Assembly (NCBI GenBank): GCA_019454915.1
Contig: JACFNM010000145.1
Location: 1-9,801, forward strand
Direction of reading: 5' to 3'
Length of the DNA stretch: 9,801 nt
From: Chitinophagaceae bacterium
GTDB taxonomy: Bacteria; Bacteroidota; Bacteroidia; Chitinophagales; Chitinophagaceae
Each line of letters opens with the position of its first letter. Position 1 is the stretch's first letter. Below, piece after piece: positions 1-6,821 of this stretch. Position numbers and translations under genes: made by a program. Under the pieces are notes generated by a model, which was not told the origin of the DNA, searched no databases, and was given only the letters and a program-made list of their open reading frames with translations.

Positions 1-1
1 T

Positions 2-184
2 ATTACTGAAGCACGTCAAAAATTAGATCAGATCGGGTTACTGGTTGAGAATTTTCAATACAATACGGAAGCTATTCGCAGGCAATTGCTGCAGCTCCAT
101 ACGCGATACAGAGAACAGAAAGCATTTCTCAGCCGATACCTCGCTTCGGAAACTTCCGAGAGGGCCCGTCTTTTTTATCAATGA
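2..184 (+). CDS. C-terminal fragment of an unrecognised helical protein (5' end outside window)
   Basis: The reading frame is open from the left edge and ends at a TGA at 182-184, giving about 60 residues of a protein whose start lies outside the window. The other two plus-strand frames do not stay open. The visible part is rich in Leu, Gln, Glu and Arg with heptad-like spacing (for example KLDQIGLLVENF, then RRQLLQLHTRYREQ), so it is probably amphipathic helix or coiled coil. It ends in a charged segment followed by LFYQ. There are no catalytic motifs or membrane segments in the visible part, and I cannot assign a family. The next gene on the same strand starts 70 bases later without an obvious promoter box, so the two could be co-transcribed. 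Confidence 0.6.
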   Translation: MTEARQKLDQIGLLVENFQYNTEAIRRQLLQLHTRYREQKAFLSRYLASETSERARLFYQ

Positions 185-200
185 AAGAAAATATTTCATT
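180..200 (+). repeat. Inverted repeat overlapping the stop of the partial gene
   Basis: AATGAAA (180-186) and TTTCATT (194-200) are perfect 7-base inverted arms around a 7-base loop, and the TGA stop at 182-184 lies inside the left arm. No T-run follows, so it is at best a weak terminator or 3'-end stabilising hairpin. The arms are certain; a function is not. Confidence 0.35.
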
Positions 201-254
201 GGAATCTATCCATAAAATCATCATCTTTATCCGATAGAATGCTCAATCAATATA

Positions 255-1178
255 ATGAACAGACGTAATCTTTTAAAATTAACCGGCACGACTGTCATTA
301 CAGCAGCTCTGCCCTCTATTACTATGGCTGGAACAAAGGAAGATAAGACCCAATTTCGCTATTGTCTGAATACAAGTACAATAAGCGGACAAACAACAGA
401 CCTGCTTCGTCAAATTGATATTGCGGCTGAAGCAGGATATGACGGAGTAGAATTATGGATAACTACAATAAAAGAATATTTAGCGAAGGGAAAAAGTCTG
501 AGCAGTCTTGCCAACTATCTTTCGGACAGAAAATTAAAGGTTGAAAATATCATCAGTTTTACAACCTGGATGGTGAATGATACGGACAAGCATAAGGACG
601 GAGTAAAGAACCTGGAAGAGGAAATGAAAATAGCAGCTGCCTTAGATTGCCGGCGTATCGCCGCTCCACCGGCCGGAGTGGAAAAACACGACCCGATTGA
701 TTTCCTACAGGTGGGTGGGTATTATCATGATATTTTGGCGTTGGGAAGGGAATATCGGGTTATACCTCAACTGGAATTTTGGGGCGCGTCCGGAACTCTT
801 TACCATTTGGGACAAGCGCTTGCAATTGCCGCGGCTGCTGATGATCCGGACGCCTGCATCCTGGCGGACATCTATCATCTCTTCCGCGGAGGTTCCGGAT
901 TCAACGGACTGAAACTGGTTGGCGCTAAAGGCATAGAGATCGTTCACATGAATGATTACCCCGCCACAAAACCGGTTAATGAACAAACAGACAGCGACCG
1001 CGTTTATCCCGGAGACGGTGCGGCGCCATTTGAACAAATCATTCATGACCTTCGTATGATGGGCGGAGTGAAGGTACTCTCCCTGGAGCTATTCAATAAA
1101 ACCTATTGGCGTGAAGATCCCGTACAGGTTGCTAAAACGGGACTTCAAAAAATGAAGAGTATAGTCGGGCATCATTAA
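255..1178 (+). CDS. Tat-exported sugar phosphate isomerase/epimerase-like TIM-barrel protein
   Basis: This 307-residue protein belongs to the xylose isomerase-like TIM-barrel superfamily (AP endonuclease 2 fold). Members isomerise or epimerise sugars or cyclic polyols using a divalent metal. The N-terminus carries a twin-arginine motif (NRRNLLKL, residues 2-9) and a hydrophobic stretch ending near SITMA (21-25), so it should be exported folded through the Tat system to the periplasm. The expected metal set is complete: Glu174 (PQLEFW), Asp205 with His208 in a D-x-x-H arrangement (ADIYHL), His231 (VHMND) and Glu278 (LSLELF). RVYPGDG at 249-255 is also typical of the family. The ATG at 255 is chosen because the Tat signal begins there. 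There is no clear promoter or Shine-Dalgarno sequence in the 70 bases upstream. It converges with the helicase gene, only 25 bases away. The substrate cannot be read from the sequence. Confidence 0.9.
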   Translation: MNRRNLLKLTGTTVITAALPSITMAGTKEDKTQFRYCLNTSTISGQTTDLLRQIDIAAEAGYDGVELWITTIKEYLAKGKSLSSLANYLSDRKLKVENIISFTTWMVNDTDKHKDGVKNLEEEMKIAAALDCRRIAAPPAGVEKHDPIDFLQVGGYYHDILALGREYRVIPQLEFWGASGTLYHLGQALAIAAAADDPDACILADIYHLFRGGSGFNGLKLVGAKGIEIVHMNDYPATKPVNEQTDSDRVYPGDGAAPFEQIIHDLRMMGGVKVLSLELFNKTYWREDPVQVAKTGLQKMKSIVGHH

Positions 1179-1190
1179 ATCGAATGATGA
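1170..1190 (+). terminator. Weak hairpin at the 3' end of the isomerase gene
   Basis: CATCATT (1170-1176) and AATGATG (1183-1189) are perfect 7-base arms with a 6-base loop. The left arm includes the first base of the TAA stop at 1176-1178. An A and then TTTT follow (1191-1194), so it is a possible weak terminator reading rightwards in the very short gap between two convergent genes. The stem is AT-rich, so confidence is low. Confidence 0.3.
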
Positions 1191-1203
1191 TTTTGTAGTG
1201 ACC

Positions 1204-3102
1204 CTACCATTCCCACGCACTCTTGTATCCGCCCATCTGCTCTGCATAGGAGATAAAGTCAGCATAGAAAGGAGTCTGGCTCAGGGTAGCACTGTCACCG
1301 ATCACTATTAATTTTTTCCTGGCACGAGTCATGGCTACATTCATGCGCCGGATCTCAGAAAGAAAGCCTATCCGGCTATCGGAGTTACTACGGGTGAGGC
1401 TGATATAGATGATATCTCTTTCCTGCCCCTGGAAGCTGTCTATCGTGTTGATAGTAATCCTTTCTTTATACAATTGAAGTGCCGGCGAATGTAACATCTG
1501 ATCTTTCAGTAATTGAATTTGTTGCCGGTAAGGTGATATAATTCCGATAGAAGGAAAATTGTCCGGAGTATAATGCGCCTCTAACTCCGGCACTAATGAA
1601 GTCAAATGCCTGAATAAAAAAGCTGCCTCTTCGGGGTTTGAAATATTGGCTCCCTCTGTTTGCTCATCAAAACCACAGCCGGCGGTATCTACAAAGACAA
1701 GGGGCAGATCTCCTTCAAACAATAAATGCTTCGCCACTGAAGGATGGGCTTTCAGTTTATGCTGATAAAATTGTCCTGAAGAAAACTCCATAATCTTTTC
1801 GTGCATGCGGTATTGTTCCTCCAACATCACCACAGATTCAGGATATGATTTGACGCATTTCTCAAGCAGGGTGACCGCCAGTCCCTGCCTCGCCGCTTCC
1901 TGCGATTTGATGGTGGGTGGCAACTGGTTATGATCCCCCGCCAATACCAACTTCTGAGCCTTCAGAACAGGTATCCAGCAGGCGGGCTCAAGCGCCTGAC
2001 CGGCTTCATCAATAAACACAGTAGGATAGGTGAGATGGCGAACCGTGAAATGATTAGCGCCTACCAGCGTAGCGGTTATCACCTGAGCACGGGAAAGCAG
2101 GTCATTTATTATATATTGTTCCGTCCTTTCCACATCTTTCAGGATTCGATGCGCCTCATCAAACAAAGCTTTCCTTTGATCCCTTTCCGCCTTGCCAAAG
2201 TTTCGTTTATACTTATGGGCCATGATACGGAATTCATTGGCCTGCTTTTTCATTTTCTTTATTGACTTCATCTCCGGATGATCCGCCATTCTGCCGTCCA
2301 GCGTGAGTGACATCAGGTGATCCGACACCCTTACCGGATTTCCTATACGCACCACATTCAGCCCTTCGTCCGATAGCCTTTCCGTGAGCAGATCAACAGC
2401 AGTATTGCTGGGAGCAGTTACCAATACCTGTTGATGATCGCGATGAATCAATGCCTTTACGGCCTGCACAAGCGTAGTGGTTTTGCCCGTGCCCGGAGGC
2501 CCATGTACAATAGCGAGCTCCCGGGCGGTCAATATTTTTTCAACCGCTGATTGTTGGACAGGATTAATGTTAGGCGCAGGGGAAGTGGTCAGCTTATTAT
2601 CAAAATCAATTACTCCTTTTTCCGTCAGTATTTTGATTAGTTGATTTTTTCCGGCTTTTTCACTCAGCACCTGGGACTGCTTCAATGCGCTCATCATTTC
2701 ATCATAACTGTTTTCATCAAAAAGCAGGTCAATGCCCAGTTTTCCATCCCTTGTCCAGTCGGGCAGTTCATCGGTTTGCAGGGTCAGCTTCAAGCGATTG
2801 CCACCCTGGAAGGTTATGATGCCTTCCACCCGGTTCTCTTTAGGATGGTGATTAGAAAAAAGAACAGCAGAAGCTCCAAAGCGTAGCTGATGCGCTATAT
2901 CCTGGTGGGTTGTACGTTCTACCTCTACGGTCAGGTAATCTCCTCTTCCTAACTCAGTATCCCTGATAGCTACAGGATACCAGGTTAATCCGTTCTCTCT
3001 TCTATTATTTACTGAGGAGTTTTCAATATATTGACGGTAACCTTTCCGGTCCTCCTCTCTTTCCATCTCCAATAAGCGTAATAATTCCCCGAAGTATTTC
3101 AT
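1204..3102 (-). CDS. UPF1/IGHMBP2-like superfamily 1 DNA/RNA helicase
   Basis: This is an ATP-dependent superfamily 1B-type helicase of 632 residues, acting in the cytoplasm on DNA and/or RNA. All core motifs are visible: Walker A GPPGTGKT (201-208), motif Ia APSNTAVD (230-237), Walker B DEAG (365-368), motif III GDHNQLPP (389-396), motif IV EEQYRMH (428-434), motif V DSFQGQE (555-561) and motif VI MTRAR with its arginine finger (591-595). Residues about 50-125 before the first RecA domain resemble the beta-barrel (1B) insertion of IGHMBP2/UPF1 proteins. The C-terminus (SAWEW) is intact. I start at the ATG at 3102-3100 rather than an in-frame ATG at 3162. The longer start would lie inside a terminator hairpin and upstream of the likely promoter box, and would add an unrelated hydrophobic, Cys-containing stretch. 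Bacterial roles of this family are poorly defined; nucleic-acid repair or RNA surveillance is inference only. Confidence 0.93.
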   Translation of the reverse strand: MKYFGELLRLLEMEREEDRKGYRQYIENSSVNNRRENGLTWYPVAIRDTELGRGDYLTVEVERTTHQDIAHQLRFGASAVLFSNHHPKENRVEGIITFQGGNRLKLTLQTDELPDWTRDGKLGIDLLFDENSYDEMMSALKQSQVLSEKAGKNQLIKILTEKGVIDFDNKLTTSPAPNINPVQQSAVEKILTARELAIVHGPPGTGKTTTLVQAVKALIHRDHQQVLVTAPSNTAVDLLTERLSDEGLNVVRIGNPVRVSDHLMSLTLDGRMADHPEMKSIKKMKKQANEFRIMAHKYKRNFGKAERDQRKALFDEAHRILKDVERTEQYIINDLLSRAQVITATLVGANHFTVRHLTYPTVFIDEAGQALEPACWIPVLKAQKLVLAGDHNQLPPTIKSQEAARQGLAVTLLEKCVKSYPESVVMLEEQYRMHEKIMEFSSGQFYQHKLKAHPSVAKHLLFEGDLPLVFVDTAGCGFDEQTEGANISNPEEAAFLFRHLTSLVPELEAHYTPDNFPSIGIISPYRQQIQLLKDQMLHSPALQLYKERITINTIDSFQGQERDIIYISLTRSNSDSRIGFLSEIRRMNVAMTRARKKLIVIGDSATLSQTPFYADFISYAEQMGGYKSAWEW

Positions 3103-3106
3103 GCAA

Positions 3107-3114
3107 CAAAGATA
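3107..3114 (-). promoter_or_regulatory. Bacteroidota -7 box for the helicase gene, almost touching its ATG
   Basis: On the minus strand this reads TATCTTTG, an exact match to the Bacteroidota -7 consensus TAnnTTTG, followed by only four bases (TTGC) and then the ATG at 3102. I see no good TTG (-33) element at the usual distance. Transcription normally starts a few bases after this box, so the mRNA would have almost no leader. The position supports the 3102 start over the upstream ATG. Confidence 0.6.
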
Positions 3115-3140
3115 AAGGAGCCTGTTTGCGGCGAAAATAT

Positions 3141-3172
3141 AAAAGCCCCGGTGTAGAAACAACAGGGCTTTT
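3141..3172 (-). terminator. Intrinsic terminator after the M3 peptidase gene
   Basis: AAAAGCCC (3141-3148) and GGGCTTTT (3165-3172) are perfect 8-base inverted arms around a 16-base loop. On the minus strand the stem ends in TTTT followed by an AT-rich run, as expected for an intrinsic terminator 27 bases beyond the M3 stop codon. The hairpin is symmetrical and could work in both directions. It separates M3 from the helicase, which has its own promoter box. Confidence 0.7.
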
Positions 3173-3198
3173 GGTTAAGGCTCTGATTAGTAGCTATT

Positions 3199-4929
3199 TC
3201 ATGATTTGTTCAAGGCTGTCATTTCCGACTGAACAAAATCCATTAATTCTTTTATATAGGCTGGTGAAAAGTCAAACCTTAATCCTGCGGTAGCATACAA
3301 CTCAGGTAAGGTTTTCGTGCCACCCAAACTTAATGCTTTCATATAATTATCCAAAGCATTTTCCTTATTTTCTTTGAACTGCTTCCACATACCAATAGCC
3401 CCTAATTGTGCTATTCCGTATTCGATATAATACAATGGAACCTCAAAAAGATGCAATTGCCGCTGCCAGGAAATGCGCCGATAATACTCTAACCCCTTGA
3501 AGTCTACTATTTTAGAAGAAAACTCCTGCAAGATGTCCATCCACTGATGAGTTCTTTCTTCGACCGTATGGAAAGGGTTTTCATAAACCCAATGCTGAAA
3601 TTTATCAATGGTAGCTATCCAGGGCATAATGGTAATTACCCGCTCCAGTTGCTGTTCTTTTGCTCGCTTTAAATCATCTTCATTACTGAAAAAGGTATCC
3701 CAATAATCCATCGTCAACAGTTCCATACTCATACTGGCCACTTCGGCCATTTCAATGGGGTATTCTTTAAAAGCAGACAATTCAAGCGGATGTGCTAAAA
3801 AAGAATGGATAGCGTGTCCTCCCTCATGCACCATAGTCGTAACGTCGTGCATTTGTCCTGCAGCGTTCATAAAAATAAAAGGAGCCCCACTTTCGGCCAA
3901 AGGCATATTGTACCCGCCGGGCGCTTTCCCTTTTCTGCTGTCCAGATCAAAACGATGTAAGCTGTCCATCTTCCGCAAACAATCTGCGAAGAAGGGTCTC
4001 AGCCGGTCAAAGCATTGAATGGATTTCTCCAGCAATTCCCTACCGGTTTCAAAAGGATGCAACGGCTCTGTTCCTTTGGGCTCGGCCTCGAGATCCCAGG
4101 GCTTCAAAACCTCCAATCCCAATTTCTGCTTCTTTTTTTCAAGGATGTTGTCCACAAGCGGTAACACGTGCTGCTTAACTCCTTCATGAAAAAGAAAGCA
4201 ATCTTCCCTGGTGTAGTCAAAGCGGCCTTTCGCTACAAATGCATAATCCCGGTAATTCTCAAATCCTGCATTCAGCGCTACCTGGTGACGCTTCTCCACC
4301 AGCCTGGTAAACAACTCATGGAAAGTATCCTTGTCCTGCAGCCTTCTTTCATTTATTTTCCGGTACACCAATTCACGCAGCTCCCTGTCTTCATTTTCCA
4401 GGAACTTAGCCGCCTGCTGCAGGGTGTACTCCTTACCTTCCACTTCCACGATCATTTTACCTGCGGTGGCGCCATACTGCTGCTGTAATACGCTCAGCTC
4501 TGAAAAAATAGGAATGTTTTCTTCTCTGAAAAGTTCTATGCTGGTTCTTACTGAACGCAGATAGGTGAAAAATTTCTCCTGGTCTAACTCCTTTGTGTAG
4601 GGACAATCTATCAACTTTCTGTTGATCTTATCTGCATAGGGCTGCACATGCGGATGAATCTCCGTATAGAAATAAGTGTACGCTTCCGTCAGTTCCTTAT
4701 TCTCCGTATCGCAGGTCATACGGACCTGACGCCAGCAGGCATCTTCCGACAAAGCCGCTTCCAGCTCGCTCGAATCTTTCAACCATTTCTCCAAATCGGA
4801 TTTCGAAGCAATAGAACGCTCCGATAAATCCCGGAAATAAGGTTCCAACGCCTCCCAGGTAGTGACTGTAAAATCTTCCGGTAAAAATTCTCTCTTCTTC
4901 TTATGGATATCCGCATTTGCCTGAATCAT
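3199..4929 (-). CDS. M3-family oligoendopeptidase (PepF-like zinc metallopeptidase)
   Basis: This 576-residue protein is an M3-family zinc metallopeptidase, most like bacterial oligoendopeptidase F enzymes that cut short peptides in the cytoplasm; there is no signal peptide or membrane segment. The active-site motif is HEGGH at 368-372, with His368 and His372 as zinc ligands and Glu369 as catalytic base. Glu396 (EMAEVASM) is the likely third ligand, at the expected distance. The C-terminal segment PLYYIEYGIAQLGA (498-511) carries the tyrosines that line the substrate site in this family. The N-terminal 200 residues are the usual helical domain. Length is normal and nothing appears missing. 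The ATG at 4929 starts MIQANADIHKKK; no promoter box or Shine-Dalgarno sequence is apparent upstream. A likely role is turnover of peptides released by proteolysis. A terminator follows it. Confidence 0.93.
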   Translation of the reverse strand: MIQANADIHKKKREFLPEDFTVTTWEALEPYFRDLSERSIASKSDLEKWLKDSSELEAALSEDACWRQVRMTCDTENKELTEAYTYFYTEIHPHVQPYADKINRKLIDCPYTKELDQEKFFTYLRSVRTSIELFREENIPIFSELSVLQQQYGATAGKMIVEVEGKEYTLQQAAKFLENEDRELRELVYRKINERRLQDKDTFHELFTRLVEKRHQVALNAGFENYRDYAFVAKGRFDYTREDCFLFHEGVKQHVLPLVDNILEKKKQKLGLEVLKPWDLEAEPKGTEPLHPFETGRELLEKSIQCFDRLRPFFADCLRKMDSLHRFDLDSRKGKAPGGYNMPLAESGAPFIFMNAAGQMHDVTTMVHEGGHAIHSFLAHPLELSAFKEYPIEMAEVASMSMELLTMDYWDTFFSNEDDLKRAKEQQLERVITIMPWIATIDKFQHWVYENPFHTVEERTHQWMDILQEFSSKIVDFKGLEYYRRISWQRQLHLFEVPLYYIEYGIAQLGAIGMWKQFKENKENALDNYMKALSLGGTKTLPELYATAGLRFDFSPAYIKELMDFVQSEMTALNKS

Positions 4930-4981
4930 GATTGGTCTTTATTAAATGACGAAAAGGGGAATAGCAAAAACTCCGCTTCAT

Positions 4982-5002
4982 GGGAAAAAACGGTTTTTTC
5001 TC
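4982..5002 (-). terminator. Possible weak A/T-stem terminator after the DUF5606 gene
   Basis: GAAAAAAC (4984-4991) and GTTTTTTC (4993-5000) form a perfect palindrome about one base, extended by a G-T wobble and a G-C pair to 4982/5002. In RNA it would fold with a 3-base loop and a stem of mostly A-U pairs, 19 bases beyond the DUF5606 stop. It has the A-run/U-run look of a bidirectional weak terminator but lacks a GC-rich stem. Confidence 0.35.
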
Positions 5003-5020
5003 AACTATGATTTGTGGACC

Positions 5021-5587
5021 TTATTCCCCGGGTTTCTTTGTTGCAGAAGATTTTTTCTTTGGCTTCGCTTCTTCTTTGGAAACTTCTTCTTTTTCCGCTT
5101 TAGCCTTTCTTGGCTTCGCGGGTTTTGCCGTATCGGCTTTCTGTTCCTGACCGGCTTCGGGTGCCGGTTCTGCCGTTCCAGGCTCTGCCGGGGCTTCCTC
5201 GGGTTGGGCAATCTTTATTTCAACCTGATTAGCAGTCAAAATCCTAAACCATTTCACCATCTTCTTCATATCACTGGTATAAACCCTTTCAAAATCCATC
5301 TCGGGATACACCTCCTCAAAATATTTCTTAACGGCAGCATTATCCTTATCATCGGGTAACACACTTGTTGCTGCTTGCATTTTTTGAAAAACATCGGTGA
5401 GATTCACATTATCATGGGTCGTATACACTTCGATACTCTCTAAGTGTGAAAAATTATGCACCCGGGACGAGACAAAGCGGGTGCTCTTGTCGTCTAAAGA
5501 GCGCACGATAGCTCCATCACCTTTAGAACTCAGCAATTCAAATAATCCGCTTAATCCGGTTACCGAAACAATCTTACTGTAATCCAT
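5021..5587 (-). CDS. DUF5606 domain protein with a charged low-complexity tail
   Basis: This 188-residue cytoplasmic protein begins MDYSKIVSVTGLSGLFELLS and continues with GAIVRSLDD and an SSRVHNFSHLESIEVYT-type segment. That is the arrangement of DUF5606, a conserved Bacteroidota family of unknown function. The folded domain covers roughly residues 1-126. The tail splits into an acidic part rich in Glu, Pro and Ala (129-149) and a basic part rich in Lys, Ala and Pro (150-188), resembling histone H1-like tails. It is probably disordered and might bind nucleic acid, though this is inference. The ATG at 5587 is favoured because the domain starts right there. Upstream, minus-strand TATCTTG at 5613-5619 resembles a -7 box but is imperfect. 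It lies 51 bases downstream of the amidohydrolase and could be in its transcript. Confidence 0.85.
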   Translation of the reverse strand: MDYSKIVSVTGLSGLFELLSSKGDGAIVRSLDDKSTRFVSSRVHNFSHLESIEVYTTHDNVNLTDVFQKMQAATSVLPDDKDNAAVKKYFEEVYPEMDFERVYTSDMKKMVKWFRILTANQVEIKIAQPEEAPAEPGTAEPAPEAGQEQKADTAKPAKPRKAKAEKEEVSKEEAKPKKKSSATKKPGE

Positions 5588-5638
5588 ATTTATTACGTTT
5601 AAAGGGGCTGCAAGATAAAAGGAAATTCGGAAAAGATA

Positions 5639-6730
5639 TTAAGGGAAAAGGCTTTTATCAATATTTGGAATAATCCTCAATGCATTTTTATAATATATTT
5701 TCCTTAAAACTTCGTCTGGCAAACCCATGCCATACATACGCCAGAAGGCGTGGTACTTTTTATGGTAGGGAAAATATTCATCTTCGGATTCCAGTACCCT
5801 GAAATAAGTAGTGTATTCTTCCGGTACCCAACTGTCTTTTCCAAAGAGAATCCTGTCCTGGTACTGCTCAAAAAATTTCCCCGCAGCTTTGGGCTGTCTG
5901 CCTAATTCAGCTATGATGGCTCCAAATTCAATCATCATGTTGGGTATTTCATCAAGGAGGCTGCTCAATTTATTCAAATCATTAGCATACCAGCCAAAAT
6001 GAGCTGCTATAAAAGTAGTGGCCGGATGTTTTCTAAATAATTGGTGTTGCTCCTCGATCAACTGCTCCCAGGGCACGGGATCGTTTGGACCTCTTTTCCT
6101 TCCCGGATGGGTTGCTATCTCCAGCCATCGCTCATTGTGCTCATCTGCCGGATCCCAAAAAGGTTTGGGGTCGGCGGTATGAATCAACACGGGAATCTTC
6201 AATTCGCCACATTTTTCCCAAATAGCATCCAGCCTTGCATCGTCAATAGGCACACGTTCACCTTTGCTGTCTTTAACGAAAAGCCCTAAGTTCTTAAAGA
6301 TTTTTAGTCCGTTGGCGCCATTCTTAACATCACGTTCCAATTGCAGAACAGCCTTTTCCGTCCAACCAACGTTCCCTATCCCGTTAAAGTCAATATTGGC
6401 AAATACGATAAAACGTTGGGCAGCGGCATTACGAACTGCCTGCACCATCTCCTTTAACCTGTCTCCGTTACCGCCACTCAGGTTAACCATCAGGGCCATA
6501 TTCAGCGTGTCCATAGCCCTCAATATGGACGGAATGTTCTGTGCAGAAAGACTCCATTGATGGTTATGCACGTCAATAAACGGAAATTTTGCCCGGGTAA
6601 TAATATGCGATGGCACTTTCAGCGTTGAAACCGGATCATATTTTTCAAAATCCATTGCAGGGCGTTGCTGTGCAAAACCGCACTCAACAAAAAATAATAA
6701 TACGACCACCCAAATTTTTTCTCTTACCAT
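5639..6730 (-). CDS. Exported amidohydrolase-family (metal-dependent) hydrolase
   Basis: This 363-residue protein belongs to the amidohydrolase-related TIM-barrel group (ACMSD/COG2159-like). It starts with a Sec signal peptide, MVREKIWVVVLLFFVECGFA, with likely cleavage before Gln21, so it acts in the periplasm or outside. The metal-site pattern is visible: the H-x-H pair His55/His57 (FIDVHNH) after the first strand, His184 (VLIHTAD), His244 (IAAHFG) and Asp299 (LFGKDSW). Lys143 and Lys146 (GLKIFKNLG) lie where some relatives place a strand-4 lysine. This set fits a hydrolase or decarboxylase acting on a small organic acid or lactone, but the substrate is not readable. It follows the M23 gene by 91 bases and precedes DUF5606 by 51 bases on the same strand. 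No convincing promoter box is visible upstream. Confidence 0.9.
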   Translation of the reverse strand: MVREKIWVVVLLFFVECGFAQQRPAMDFEKYDPVSTLKVPSHIITRAKFPFIDVHNHQWSLSAQNIPSILRAMDTLNMALMVNLSGGNGDRLKEMVQAVRNAAAQRFIVFANIDFNGIGNVGWTEKAVLQLERDVKNGANGLKIFKNLGLFVKDSKGERVPIDDARLDAIWEKCGELKIPVLIHTADPKPFWDPADEHNERWLEIATHPGRKRGPNDPVPWEQLIEEQHQLFRKHPATTFIAAHFGWYANDLNKLSSLLDEIPNMMIEFGAIIAELGRQPKAAGKFFEQYQDRILFGKDSWVPEEYTTYFRVLESEDEYFPYHKKYHAFWRMYGMGLPDEVLRKIYYKNALRIIPNIDKSLFP

Positions 6731-6821
6731 AAATAGAAAATAGAAATGAACTTATCCTATATGAACTCAATTCAGGTGAATAGGAACAGGTATTTTAATC
6801 ATTCAAAGGATAGCCAAAGCT

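Noticed and set aside
5005..5211. 68-codon minus-strand frame within the DUF5606 gene, Arg/Lys/Pro-rich
   Set aside because: It is a frame-shifted reading of the same low-complexity tail with no domain or start signal of its own.
4946..5359. 137-codon plus-strand frame opposite the DUF5606 tail
   Set aside because: Its Phe/Leu/Arg/Gly-rich translation is the complement of the Lys/Pro/Ala low-complexity tail of the DUF5606 gene, whose domain is recognisable.
6665..6685. Possible lipoprotein site (Cys17 in FVEC) of the amidohydrolase
   Set aside because: FVEC lacks the small residue before Cys needed for a lipobox; the GFA|Q site just after it fits signal peptidase I better.
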